From assembly GCA_001899175.1 (NCBI GenBank), contig MKVH01000025.1, positions 124,001 to 188,000 of the forward strand: DNA of 64,000 nucleotides. Reading direction: 5' to 3'. The translations under genes and the position numbers were made by a program. How positions within the stretch are numbered: the first letter of the stretch is position 1; each line of letters starts with the position of its first letter. Positions 38,545 to 47,198 of this stretch are shown here, in pieces. This stretch comes from Candidatus Kapaibacterium thiocyanatum. Its GTDB lineage: Bacteria; Bacteroidota; Ignavibacteria; Kapaibacteriales; Kapaibacteriaceae. The notes below the pieces were generated by a model that saw only the letters and a list, made by a program, of their open reading frames with translations, was not told the origin of the DNA and did no database searches.

Positions 38545-40620
38545 TCATCTCACGATCATCGGCACGACGATCGTCGATCTTCCTGCGCTCAGTCGTACGA
38601 AGTATGTTCCCCCGGCCAATGCACCGGTTTCGACGGCGAGAGATCCGGATGACGGAGACGTCAGGATATCCGGTGTCAGATCCATGACGACATGGCCGGT
38701 GTTGTCGTAGACCACGAGCGATGTCGCCCTCTTGTTCGTAAGGTCGTACGTGAAGGACGCTCCGTCTTCGACTGGTGCCGGACGGATGGAGAGCATCAAG
38801 CCACTATCGTTGGCATTGACGAGCCGGCCCTCCGCGTCGTCGACCGAGATCGTGGCTTCACTGCCGGAGGTCGCGATATCCACCGGCATTCCCGTAGCCG
38901 AATACCATCGGATGTTGTCAATGATGATTCTCGTCGAGCTCGCATCGCCCAGTGTGAGCATGTAGTCGTTCGAGACGAGGATCGATCCCGTTCGTCTGCC
39001 GGATGGCGCGAAGCGGTGTCTCGTCCATCTGCGTCCATCGGCGATGGAGTCCGTGATGTAGGATGTGAGCGGAATGATAACCGAAGCGTTGTGGTGGATG
39101 GTCAACTGGCAGGTCCGTATCGAATCGGGAAGATCGAAGCCGAGTACGACGTCCATCCTGACGGTGCTGCCGATGTTGCCATGTCCCGTTTCGGTCGCGA
39201 AGCGCAGGTTTGGATGAGGCAGCAAGGTGGAATCGACGAGGCCCTGCAGCGGGATGCGATACTCTTTCGGAGCCGATCCGTTGACGGCCTTGATCACGAG
39301 TGTCGCATGACGGGCGTTACTCGCGCTGCGCGGGTCATAGGCGATGCCGATGTTCAGGGATGATCGCTCCGACATGACCAGCGGGAACGCAGGAAGGGAT
39401 AAGGTCCGGAAGTGCGCTGAGTCAGGTCCTGTGATGATCGCCGATACGACGACGATATCCGGTCCCGACGTCACGGTGAACGTGGCGATGCCATCGCGGA
39501 TACTGTCCACGGCGGGGCTGACGATCGTCAGCCTATCCGGAACGCCGATGACGGTCGTATCGGGTAGCGGTGGCAGTGACGGTTCGACACGGCCGATGAT
39601 GGTGGACGGGAAGTTCTGTTCCTGGCCGTTGATGAGCGCCGTAACCCAGAGACGGATGGTATGCTGGGCCGCGGTACCCTTCGGATCGTGCCGGACATCG
39701 ATACGGTAGGTAGAGAAGGGTGGTACTACGATAGGGGGCGGTTCCCGCGATATACTGAAGTACCCCGCATCCGGTCCCGACATGAAGATGTCCATGATCG
39801 AAATCTCGCCGACGTCGGACTGGAACATGATCGTCTCGGTGCCGACGCTGTCGACCGATCTGCTGACGATCTGCAGGGTGTCTGGAGTGAAGCCGATCTT
39901 GCCGGGTTCGGGAATCGGGCGGCCCTTTCCGATGAAGAGGACATCCATGCCGTCGACCCCGTCCGTTGCGGATATGACGTTCAGCGCATAGCCCGGGGCT
40001 TGGGGTGTGAACGTATAGGGAATCTCGTTCAATCCGGGTTTGATCACCACGGTATCACTGGTGCCGATGCGCAGGAAATTCCTGTTGACGTTATGGAACG
40101 AGACGGTGACGTCCTGGTCCGATGTCCCTACGATCCATCCGTAGCTGGTGGAGGATGTGCCGACGTCGACGGTGCCGGCATTCCACGTGCCATGCATGAC
40201 CGTGAATGCGCGAAGCCTTCCGACTGCCTTGCCCTCCATGACGTAATACTTGACATACGGGCCACTGGTGATCACGAGCGTGTCGGTATGTGCACCGATG
40301 GATTGCGGGGCGAAGACGATGGGAATGCTGAGGGTGTCATCGCCACCGGATGGCTCGAGCAGTACTTCCGTGGCGCTGGCGAGGTCGGCGGAGAAATGTG
40401 GTCCGGGCGTGCCACTATGCCATGCGACCGATATCGTCCGGTCGACGGTATATCCGTTCCTGATGATGATGGTTTCCTGTCTGCTGTCCCCGACGATGCA
40501 ATCGAGAAAGTGCAGGATGCCTTCTACCGGACTGATGTGAACCGAGTCCAGTTGTGCGGACGACGTGCCGAAGCCGAGCAGGATACAGCCGATCAGTATC
40601 GATGTTCTCATGAAACGCAT
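38545..40620 (-). CDS. Secreted HYDIN-like repeat protein with T9SS-like C-terminal domain
   Basis: 691 residues, signal peptide MRFMRTSILIGCILLGFGTS (ATG 40620; the fourth codon ATG is also possible). Repeats of the choice-of-anchor-D/HYDIN type fill the centre (TPDTLQIVSRSVDSVGTETI, ISGPD/MSGPDAGYFSISREPP, IITGPDSAHFRTLSLPAFPL). A cohesin-like stretch (NIGSTVRMDVVLGFDLPDS to DIATSGSEATISVDD) follows. The C-terminus has IRPAPVEDGASFTYDL, LVVYDNTGHVV and the final GGTYFVRLSAG..VVPMIVR, typical of type IX sorting domains. Expected to be surface-bound or released. Confidence 0.8.
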   Translation of the reverse strand: MRFMRTSILIGCILLGFGTSSAQLDSVHISPVEGILHFLDCIVGDSRQETIIIRNGYTVDRTISVAWHSGTPGPHFSADLASATEVLLEPSGGDDTLSIPIVFAPQSIGAHTDTLVITSGPYVKYYVMEGKAVGRLRAFTVMHGTWNAGTVDVGTSSTSYGWIVGTSDQDVTVSFHNVNRNFLRIGTSDTVVIKPGLNEIPYTFTPQAPGYALNVISATDGVDGMDVLFIGKGRPIPEPGKIGFTPDTLQIVSRSVDSVGTETIMFQSDVGEISIMDIFMSGPDAGYFSISREPPPIVVPPFSTYRIDVRHDPKGTAAQHTIRLWVTALINGQEQNFPSTIIGRVEPSLPPLPDTTVIGVPDRLTIVSPAVDSIRDGIATFTVTSGPDIVVVSAIITGPDSAHFRTLSLPAFPLVMSERSSLNIGIAYDPRSASNARHATLVIKAVNGSAPKEYRIPLQGLVDSTLLPHPNLRFATETGHGNIGSTVRMDVVLGFDLPDSIRTCQLTIHHNASVIIPLTSYITDSIADGRRWTRHRFAPSGRRTGSILVSNDYMLTLGDASSTRIIIDNIRWYSATGMPVDIATSGSEATISVDDAEGRLVNANDSGLMLSIRPAPVEDGASFTYDLTNKRATSLVVYDNTGHVVMDLTPDILTSPSSGSLAVETGALAGGTYFVRLSAGRSTIVVPMIVR

Positions 40621-40826
40621 GCCGACATTCCCGCTGTTGCTGAAGCTCGTCCCGTTCGTCGATATGATGCCCAATGCTGCGAGTGCATAACGCCTGAAAA
40701 ATAGCGCGGTTACATTCATGATCGTACGTCTTCGGATGTCCATGATGTACGGGAACTTGCGACATCCGATGCGCTTGCCCGACCTGCGGCCCGGGGAGGC
40801 CCCGTTGCCGATCCGGTTCTTGGCGA

Positions 40827-41315
40827 TCATCTCGATGGCGAGAGTATGCCCTTACCCGGATGAGTACACGATGCCATGTAGTCGATGCGCATGCGTAGCA
40901 GTCTGTTCATGGTCGCACGGAATCCATGGGCATCGAGGACATGGACGTCGGGCTCGATGAATCGGAAGAGCTGATGATCGTTGTCGTTGAACCGTGTGAT
41001 GTTGAGGAACCGGCCTATGGCGTTGCCGATCCGTCTGCCCATATCGGTCGTGTCGTATCTGTGTGGAACGACGATGAGAATATCGACGTCGCTGCCGATG
41101 GCGGCATGACCGTAGAGCGCTCCGTCGAGAAAGCGTATCAGCGGATCGAGGACGTCGCGTAATGCCCTGTTGTCCTGATGATCGAACAGCCATGCCGGCG
41201 ACGTGTCGGAATGATAGACGAGATGGAGGCGATGTTCGATGGCGTCGTTGCATGGATCGAACCAGGCGCCGTCGTTCGGCTGCTCACCGGCATTGCCGTC
41301 GAGTGAATGGATCAT
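40827..41315 (-). CDS. Hypothetical protein with a nucleotidyltransferase-like DxD motif
   Basis: 162 residues from ATG 41315. GALYGHAAIGSDVDILIVVP resembles the polymerase-beta superfamily motif G(S/G)...D(x)D, with an SDVD pair and hydrophobic strands around it, but the first part has GH instead of GS. The rest (MGRRIGNAIGRFLNITRFND, FIEPDVHVLDAHGFRATMNR) has no match I recognise. It could be a minimal nucleotidyltransferase or a degenerate one. It lies between two T9SS cargo genes; codon use looks normal. Confidence 0.45.
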   Translation of the reverse strand: MIHSLDGNAGEQPNDGAWFDPCNDAIEHRLHLVYHSDTSPAWLFDHQDNRALRDVLDPLIRFLDGALYGHAAIGSDVDILIVVPHRYDTTDMGRRIGNAIGRFLNITRFNDNDHQLFRFIEPDVHVLDAHGFRATMNRLLRMRIDYMASCTHPGKGILSPSR

Positions 41316-41388
41316 GGCCGCTCCGGATGAATGGTGAAGGACTGTTCCTGCACCATCGTATTCCCGAAGCGGCGAAATGTGACGGATG

Positions 41389-43908
41389 CTACTTGACGAT
41401 GAACGTACCGTCGGGAACGGAGTGAATGTACGTGCCCGGTTCGAGCGTCGCATCCACGATCGTACCGAGCCACCGACCCAGGAGATCGTATGCATCGAGA
41501 TGGACGTACTTCTGTTCCGTCACCGTGAGATGCAGTCGCCCATCCGTCGTCCGTGTGCACGATACGCCCGGCGACGTGACGTCGATGACCGATAGCGGAC
41601 CGTCTTCGAGACGGCCGAGACTCCTGAGTGTACGCCCGGCGAGTTCCGGACCGTCACCGTCATACTTCGTAGCTCTGAAAACGGCGTTGTTCACCGGAGT
41701 CTGTCCTTGCCGATAGATGGTGCCGTTCCCGACCGGGCTGACGTAACGCCATACTTCGTCGCCGTTCATGGTGACCTCCACGAACGAACCGCTCGGATCG
41801 AGGCAGACCAACGTGTTGCCGTTGCGCAGCCGTGCCGCGCTTCCGCCGATCGTCGCATAGAAATGCGTGTTCCGAGGTGCCTGGAATGACCATGCGGGAG
41901 TTGACGGCCCGAACGGTGCCGGCGACGTCGTGACGTACTTCCCGTCCGTACCGAGCGGCGGGATGATTTCCTCGACGGTCGAATAGGAGCTGTCTCCACG
42001 CCCACGGCCGTTATTGAAGATCATGATGTTGCCTTCACCGGGCATTCCTTCGCCGATCCATCGCGCATCGTGCTGGACGTAGAGCCTGCGGTCGGCCGTA
42101 TCTCCGGCGCGATAGTTGACGGCATTGCCCCAGCGGTAGACGATGTTGCCGGTCTTGCGGTCGATGACGATGACTTCGTTCATGTTGCGCATGCTGACGA
42201 GGATCTCGTCACGCGCAGCATTGTAGCGAACGCTGTTCATGTGCAGCCAGTCGGCGGTGACGGGCCCGGTGTTGATGTCGATGCGCTCGCGGAGCGCCGC
42301 CACGTCTCCGAAATTGGCGCGTGCAGGATTGGCATCCTGGACGAGGTGATCCCACGCCTTCCATTCCCATACGATTTCGCCCGAGCGTCCGCCGGTCGGC
42401 TTGACTTCGACGATGCGTTCGGTCCATACGGCATTCTCCGTGATCCGCTTCGGAATGCGGCCGGCAGAGAAGGCACTGTCCCAGGACTGCCGTTCGCGTA
42501 CCAGCAGCAGGATGTTGCCGTTCGGTAGTAGCTCGACGTCGTGGTGGGCGCGCTGGTCCTGTCCCTGGTATTCATAGCGCCAGATGACGTCGCCATCCCA
42601 ACTGATCTTTTCCACGATTCCGCCGGCACCCTGGTCGTCGAGCGGGAGACCGTCACCCGGTGTCGCTGTGCGAAGCAGCACTCCGCCTTCCATCAGCATC
42701 GCTGACTGCGCCGGTCTGAAACTGCCCGACCATGTATGAACGATCTCGCCCTTGTTGTTCATCAGATACGTTATAGTGGAGTTGAGCGGTGCGAAGAGCG
42801 TATATCCGTTCATGGCGCGTTCTTCGTCGAGAACGACGGTGCCTACCGTCTGCGCCGACGACGGGCGGACATTCGCTTCGAGTCGTACGTCGATGCGTTT
42901 GCCTGTGGATGTCGTGACCGTCAATGTGCCGTGCAGCAAGCCGAAACGATCGGGTGTGCAGCGAACCCATACCGTACATGGTGCCGTCGGTTTGACGGTA
43001 TATGGAAGCCGGGGTGGCGACGACAGTTCGAAACACTCCGATCCAGTGACGGCGACGCCATCGATGACGGCACTTCGCGACGGTATGCTGAAGACGACGG
43101 GCAGTACCGACGATCTGCCCGGTACGGCATTCGCGAACGAAAGGAACGCTGCGGAATACCTGAGAGTGTCTTGTGGCCGTGCACGGCCGGTGAGGAAGGC
43201 GATGTACGGGCTGAAGCTCCACGAGGTTTCGATCGCGATGGTCGCCGTATCCGCGTTGGCTTGCGTCGGAACGTAGGCGACGGTGAGGGTGAGGGAATCG
43301 CCCTTGCCGATACGATACGGGAGCTCGGGCATGCGCTTATACGTGAATGGCGTTTCGGACAGATCGTAGATGTAGTGGATCCATCCGGGGGCGTTGCCGG
43401 TATTGACGATCTTGAACGTGCGTTCGACCGTATCGCCCGCGACGATAGTGCCGAAGTCGACGACCGCCGGACCCGACAGCGCGGCAGAGCGTGTGCTCGC
43501 ACCTCGGATCGAGATCTGCGTTTCGACGGTACCGCCGTCGGGTTGCCTGTATTGGAAGGAGCAGGTCCAGAGGATGCTCGCAGCGGGCTGTATGGGCAGG
43601 ATGGCGAACGTCGCCGTCGCTGAATCGTGCGCCTTGATCGTCTGGGGCAGGGCGAATCCATGAAGCACGTAGGGATTCGCATCGCCATCGCAATACGATT
43701 GCGGTGCGGAGAGAAGAACGTCCCCGTGATTAGCCAGACTGAAAGTGAAACTAGTCGTGTCACCGACGACAATATCGCCGAGTTCAATGACGTCAGGTGT
43801 CACATTCAGTTGGGCTTGTGTACGTAACGTATAGGACAGAAGAAGCGCGATGACGATGCACGACGTTCGCAACGTTCGCATCATGTCTGGTTGTTGTAGT
43901 CGCTTCAT
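41389..43908 (-). CDS. Secreted arylsulfotransferase-like protein with HYDIN-like N-terminus and T9SS-like C-terminus
   Basis: 839 residues. Signal peptide about 1-32 (CIVIALLLSYTLRTQA). Residues 33-350 are HYDIN/choice-of-anchor-D-like repeats (LNVTPDVIELGDIVVGDTTS, GPAVVDFGTIVAGDTVERTF). From about 355 an ASST-type beta-propeller: YTLFAPLNSTITYLMNNKGE, VHTWSGSFRPAQSAMLMEGG, HHDVELLPNGNILLLVRERQ, DWLHMNSVRYNAARDEILVS, FVEVTMNGDEVWRYVSPVG. The His pair HHD and WLHMNSV are as in arylsulfotransferases, which move sulfate between phenols via a phospho/sulfo-histidine, but catalysis is unproven. The C-terminus (LDAYDLLGRWLGTIVDATLE, TYIHSVPDGTFIVK) is T9SS-like. Confidence 0.8.
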   Translation of the reverse strand: MKRLQQPDMMRTLRTSCIVIALLLSYTLRTQAQLNVTPDVIELGDIVVGDTTSFTFSLANHGDVLLSAPQSYCDGDANPYVLHGFALPQTIKAHDSATATFAILPIQPAASILWTCSFQYRQPDGGTVETQISIRGASTRSAALSGPAVVDFGTIVAGDTVERTFKIVNTGNAPGWIHYIYDLSETPFTYKRMPELPYRIGKGDSLTLTVAYVPTQANADTATIAIETSWSFSPYIAFLTGRARPQDTLRYSAAFLSFANAVPGRSSVLPVVFSIPSRSAVIDGVAVTGSECFELSSPPRLPYTVKPTAPCTVWVRCTPDRFGLLHGTLTVTTSTGKRIDVRLEANVRPSSAQTVGTVVLDEERAMNGYTLFAPLNSTITYLMNNKGEIVHTWSGSFRPAQSAMLMEGGVLLRTATPGDGLPLDDQGAGGIVEKISWDGDVIWRYEYQGQDQRAHHDVELLPNGNILLLVRERQSWDSAFSAGRIPKRITENAVWTERIVEVKPTGGRSGEIVWEWKAWDHLVQDANPARANFGDVAALRERIDINTGPVTADWLHMNSVRYNAARDEILVSMRNMNEVIVIDRKTGNIVYRWGNAVNYRAGDTADRRLYVQHDARWIGEGMPGEGNIMIFNNGRGRGDSSYSTVEEIIPPLGTDGKYVTTSPAPFGPSTPAWSFQAPRNTHFYATIGGSAARLRNGNTLVCLDPSGSFVEVTMNGDEVWRYVSPVGNGTIYRQGQTPVNNAVFRATKYDGDGPELAGRTLRSLGRLEDGPLSVIDVTSPGVSCTRTTDGRLHLTVTEQKYVHLDAYDLLGRWLGTIVDATLEPGTYIHSVPDGTFIVK

Positions 43909-44235
43909 GCGGAAATGCGGTGAGGACGAAGGAACATTCTGTTATCTGGAGTAGTAGACAACGATTGGTGCCTGTTGTGTGAGAATGGCGTCATCGATGT
44001 GTTACGGAGAGGCAATGAAGAAAAAAATCATTTCTGATCGTACTCTGCAATCGCTTGCAATTCAATCTCTTGCAGGGTCCACTTGGTCATCAGTTGACCG
44101 GTCGGTCGGAAATTATTGTCTGTCCTTCAGTAACGAATTCGCAAATTGTGAATCTATTGAGCAAACAGCAACGTGGCAATCGTCTTTCACAGGACGAGTT
44201 TCACAACCCAGTGCAACAATTCGAAAGGTCTATCC
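43909..44235. other. Non-coding divergent gap, AT-rich
   Basis: 327 bases between the divergent arylsulfotransferase-like and Ig-repeat genes. It is markedly richer in A+T than its surroundings. The only short frames lack coding character. A short inverted repeat CTGCAA (44045-44050) / TTGCAG (44070-44075) and several TTG boxes are present, but no promoter can be assigned with confidence. Probably the control region and leader for the 44236 gene. Confidence 0.4.
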
Positions 44236-46893
44236 ATGAGGATCAATACCTCTATGGCCGTCCCGTATTCGGACCGGTCCAAGCCGTGGTCAGCCATGCT
44301 GACGATGGTTACAATGTTCCTGCTGATGTCCATTGCGGCATTCGCCCAGACAGGTGAAATCAAGGTCACGGATCCTGCGGAAGGCAAGCAATTCGACGTA
44401 GGATCGGAAGTGACGATCCGCTTCTATCTCACGATGCCGAAGGAAGTGATCGAACGCGGTAACTATTTCACCATCGAGTACACGACCGACAAGGAGCAAT
44501 GGTACACGATCGTCGAAGAAATCCGCAATGAAGGCGAGGAAGTCGTTTACAACTGGAAAACATCGGAAAAGCTGGAAAGCGGTAAGTATCTGATACGTAT
44601 CCGCGAGATGCCGAACCGTGAGCTGAAGCCCCTGATCTACCATCAGGATGGCTATAGCGGCTGGTTCGAACTGATCCGCCCGTGCGATGTCCCGGCAATC
44701 AACACGGAGTTGAAGTCCGTCCGTGTCTGTGAAGGTGATGCCGTTGAGTTCAGCCTCAAGGTTGATGCACGTGAACCGGTCTATGAATGGTACCGTGATA
44801 ATGAAGTATATGCGATCACGCAGGAACCTTCGCTGCTGGTCGAAAGTGCCGGTCCCAAGACGGTCGGCGAATACTACGTCATCGTCAAGGAGGCTTGCGG
44901 TGTCGAATCGAAGTCCAACCGTGCCCGCATCGATACCTACGTCAATCCTTCGATCACGCAGCAACCTGTTTCGTCGGTCGCGATGTGCGAAGGCGAGTCC
45001 ATCACGCTTAACGTCAAGGCCGCGGGTAACATCGCTTCCTATCAATGGCGCCACAATGGCAAGGATATCGAAGGCGCAACGGGAACGTCGCTCTTCATCG
45101 ATCCTGTCAACACGTCGACGATCGGCGAATACGATGTCGTCGTGACGGGCATCTGCCCAGTCTCCGTCACATCCGAACCGACGACCATCACGGCACGCAT
45201 GCGCCCCGTCTTCACGAGCCAGCCGGAAGGCGCCGCTCTCTGCGCAGGTACGACGACGACGCTGTCCGTTACGGCTGAAGGCGAAAATCTCGCATATCAA
45301 TGGTATCGCGACGAAGTGCTCGTTCCCAACGCAACGTCGTCTACGCTCGAAGTTCGTGCCGAGGAACCGGGCGCCTACGTATGCATGATTCGCTCGATGA
45401 CGCCGAATCCCCAGAACTGTGCACAGGATATCTATTCCAGTATCGCTCGTATCGCACAGTTCACGCCTCCGGCCATGGTCATCCAGCCGACGTCGCAAGA
45501 TGGCTGTCTCGGCAGCTCCGTCACCTTCGTCGCTTCGGCACAAGGTAACGGCCTCTCCTACGAATGGTACAAGAACGGTGTGAAGGTTCCTGGCGGCAAT
45601 TCCTATGCTCTCGTCCTCAGCAACCTGACACCTGCCAATGCCGGTAACTATTCCGTCCGTATCACGGGTACGTGCGATCTTTCCATCGAAAGCCAGGTCG
45701 CTACGCTGACGATCATCAAGCCCGTGACCCTCGTTACGAATCCTGCCGATCAATCCGTCAATATCGGCGAGCGCGTCGAACTGACGGTCGCCGGTACGGA
45801 CGTTCGCGATATCCAGTGGTACCGTAATTCGCAGCTCATCCCGGGCGCGACGAACGACACGCTCGTTATCGAGAATGCCACTCTCGCAAATTCGGGTGTC
45901 TACAATGCCATCCTCCGCAATGGCTGCGGTGCCGTCACGTCGGGATATGCCCGTGTACGTGTCAAGGATCCGGCTTCGCTGCGCCCCGAACTGACGCTGT
46001 CCCAGGCTTCCGCGGACTTCGGTGAAATTCCGAAGGGCTACGACAAGGAAATGACGATGACGAACGTGATCAAGAATACGGGCAAGGCTCCGCTCGAGAT
46101 CAGCTCCATCGTCGTTACCGGTGAAGGCTTTGCAGTCGTGACTGCGCCCGCACTTCCGCTCACCATTCCCGTCGATGGTACGGCTACGGTCGTGCTTTCC
46201 GCTACGGCTGCCAACGTCGGTGCATTCACGGGTCTGATGACGGTATCGTCGACGAACGCTCCCGTTCCCAGCGAAGCCATGGTACTCAACGCCCAGGGCG
46301 TGGTGCGCTATGGTCACTCCGACAAGCTCGACTTCGAGAAGGTCATCGAAGATGCTTCGAAGGAACTGTGCGTCACGCTGACGAATACGTCTTCGGTCGC
46401 TATCAAGATCGACAACGTGACGATCGACGGTACGGACAAGGCGCTCTTCACGGTCGTTTCCACGATGCCGATCGACATCGCTGCCGGCGCAACGGCTGAA
46501 GTCTGCGTCAAGTTCGCGCCGGGTTCGCAAGGTCCGAAGGATGCCGTCCTCAACATCATGTCGTCGACGGGTGGTAATTCGTCGCTCGCTCTCGTCGGTA
46601 CCGGCGACAAGTCCGTATCGGTCGAAGAAGGTGATGATGTGAGCCGTACGCTCGCAGTATTCCCGAATCCGGCTACGGACAACGTGACGGTTCGCCTCGC
46701 CGATTCCAATATCCTCGGCGTCGATATCGTTAACGTAACGGGCATGCGTATCGTCACGCTCGAAGGATCGTCGCAGGAACTGCGCTGGAATACCCGCGAT
46801 GCTTCCGGTACGCTCGTTCCCACCGGTATCTACACGCTCGTCATCCGTATGGCCAACGGCACCAGGATGGTACCCGTAGCTATCGTACGATAA
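44236..46893 (+). CDS. Secreted protein with five Ig-like domains, HYDIN-like modules and T9SS-like C-terminal domain
   Basis: 885 residues from ATG 44236. A signal peptide (MLTMVTMFLLMSIAAFA, about residues 21-37) follows a long n-region. A KNH-like domain (GEIKVTDPAEGKQFDVGSEV) leads into five Ig-like domains, each with a Cys or Gly-Glu strand then W(Y/R) (EPVYEWYRDNEVY, IASYQWRHNGKDIEG, LAYQWYRDEVLVP, LSYEWYKNGVKVPG, DIQWYRNSQLIPG). Two HYDIN-like modules (ADFGEIPKGYDKEMTMTN, LDFEKVIEDASKELCVTLTN) follow. The tail has VFPNPATDNVTVRLAD and TGIYTLVIRMANG..MVPVAIVR, an archetypal type IX sorting domain. Probably a surface adhesin. A strong terminator follows. Confidence 0.88.
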   Translation: MRINTSMAVPYSDRSKPWSAMLTMVTMFLLMSIAAFAQTGEIKVTDPAEGKQFDVGSEVTIRFYLTMPKEVIERGNYFTIEYTTDKEQWYTIVEEIRNEGEEVVYNWKTSEKLESGKYLIRIREMPNRELKPLIYHQDGYSGWFELIRPCDVPAINTELKSVRVCEGDAVEFSLKVDAREPVYEWYRDNEVYAITQEPSLLVESAGPKTVGEYYVIVKEACGVESKSNRARIDTYVNPSITQQPVSSVAMCEGESITLNVKAAGNIASYQWRHNGKDIEGATGTSLFIDPVNTSTIGEYDVVVTGICPVSVTSEPTTITARMRPVFTSQPEGAALCAGTTTTLSVTAEGENLAYQWYRDEVLVPNATSSTLEVRAEEPGAYVCMIRSMTPNPQNCAQDIYSSIARIAQFTPPAMVIQPTSQDGCLGSSVTFVASAQGNGLSYEWYKNGVKVPGGNSYALVLSNLTPANAGNYSVRITGTCDLSIESQVATLTIIKPVTLVTNPADQSVNIGERVELTVAGTDVRDIQWYRNSQLIPGATNDTLVIENATLANSGVYNAILRNGCGAVTSGYARVRVKDPASLRPELTLSQASADFGEIPKGYDKEMTMTNVIKNTGKAPLEISSIVVTGEGFAVVTAPALPLTIPVDGTATVVLSATAANVGAFTGLMTVSSTNAPVPSEAMVLNAQGVVRYGHSDKLDFEKVIEDASKELCVTLTNTSSVAIKIDNVTIDGTDKALFTVVSTMPIDIAAGATAEVCVKFAPGSQGPKDAVLNIMSSTGGNSSLALVGTGDKSVSVEEGDDVSRTLAVFPNPATDNVTVRLADSNILGVDIVNVTGMRIVTLEGSSQELRWNTRDASGTLVPTGIYTLVIRMANGTRMVPVAIVR

Positions 46894-46923
46894 GCTTCCC
46901 CTAGTCTCCCTCCCTCCCTCATC

Positions 46924-46964
46924 ACGACGGGCTTGTATTCACTCTGTGAATATGAGCCCGTTGT
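46924..46964 (+). terminator. Strong intrinsic terminator after the Ig-repeat gene
   Basis: A long stem of about 18 bp (46924-46941 with 46947-46964, core ACGGGCT/AGCCCGT and TATTCA/TGAATA) with a five-base loop, followed by CTTTTTGG. Confidence 0.9.
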
Positions 46965-47198
46965 CTTTTTGGTATATCCATCTCGCAGGCGACGGCACTC
47001 GGCGATATGGTCACGATGACGCATATGATGATATGTCATCGTTGGTACGTAAGGCCGACAAGAGAAACGCGGAGTATGTAGCTACGGCGCGAGGCACCTG
47101 TTCCTTGCCCGGATACATTCGTTCGATAGGAGGACGAGCGGCCAGGATGAAGGGGTGTGCAGCCATCGCCGGAACAACGATAGAGGCCGGACCTTCCT
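46965..47198. other. Intergenic stretch with no recognised feature
   Basis: With the terminator this completes a 305-base gap between convergent genes. Short open frames are present but have no ribosome site, motif or codon bias that supports a gene. ATATGATGATATGTCAT near 47022 is a partial inverted repeat of no clear meaning. Confidence 0.5.
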
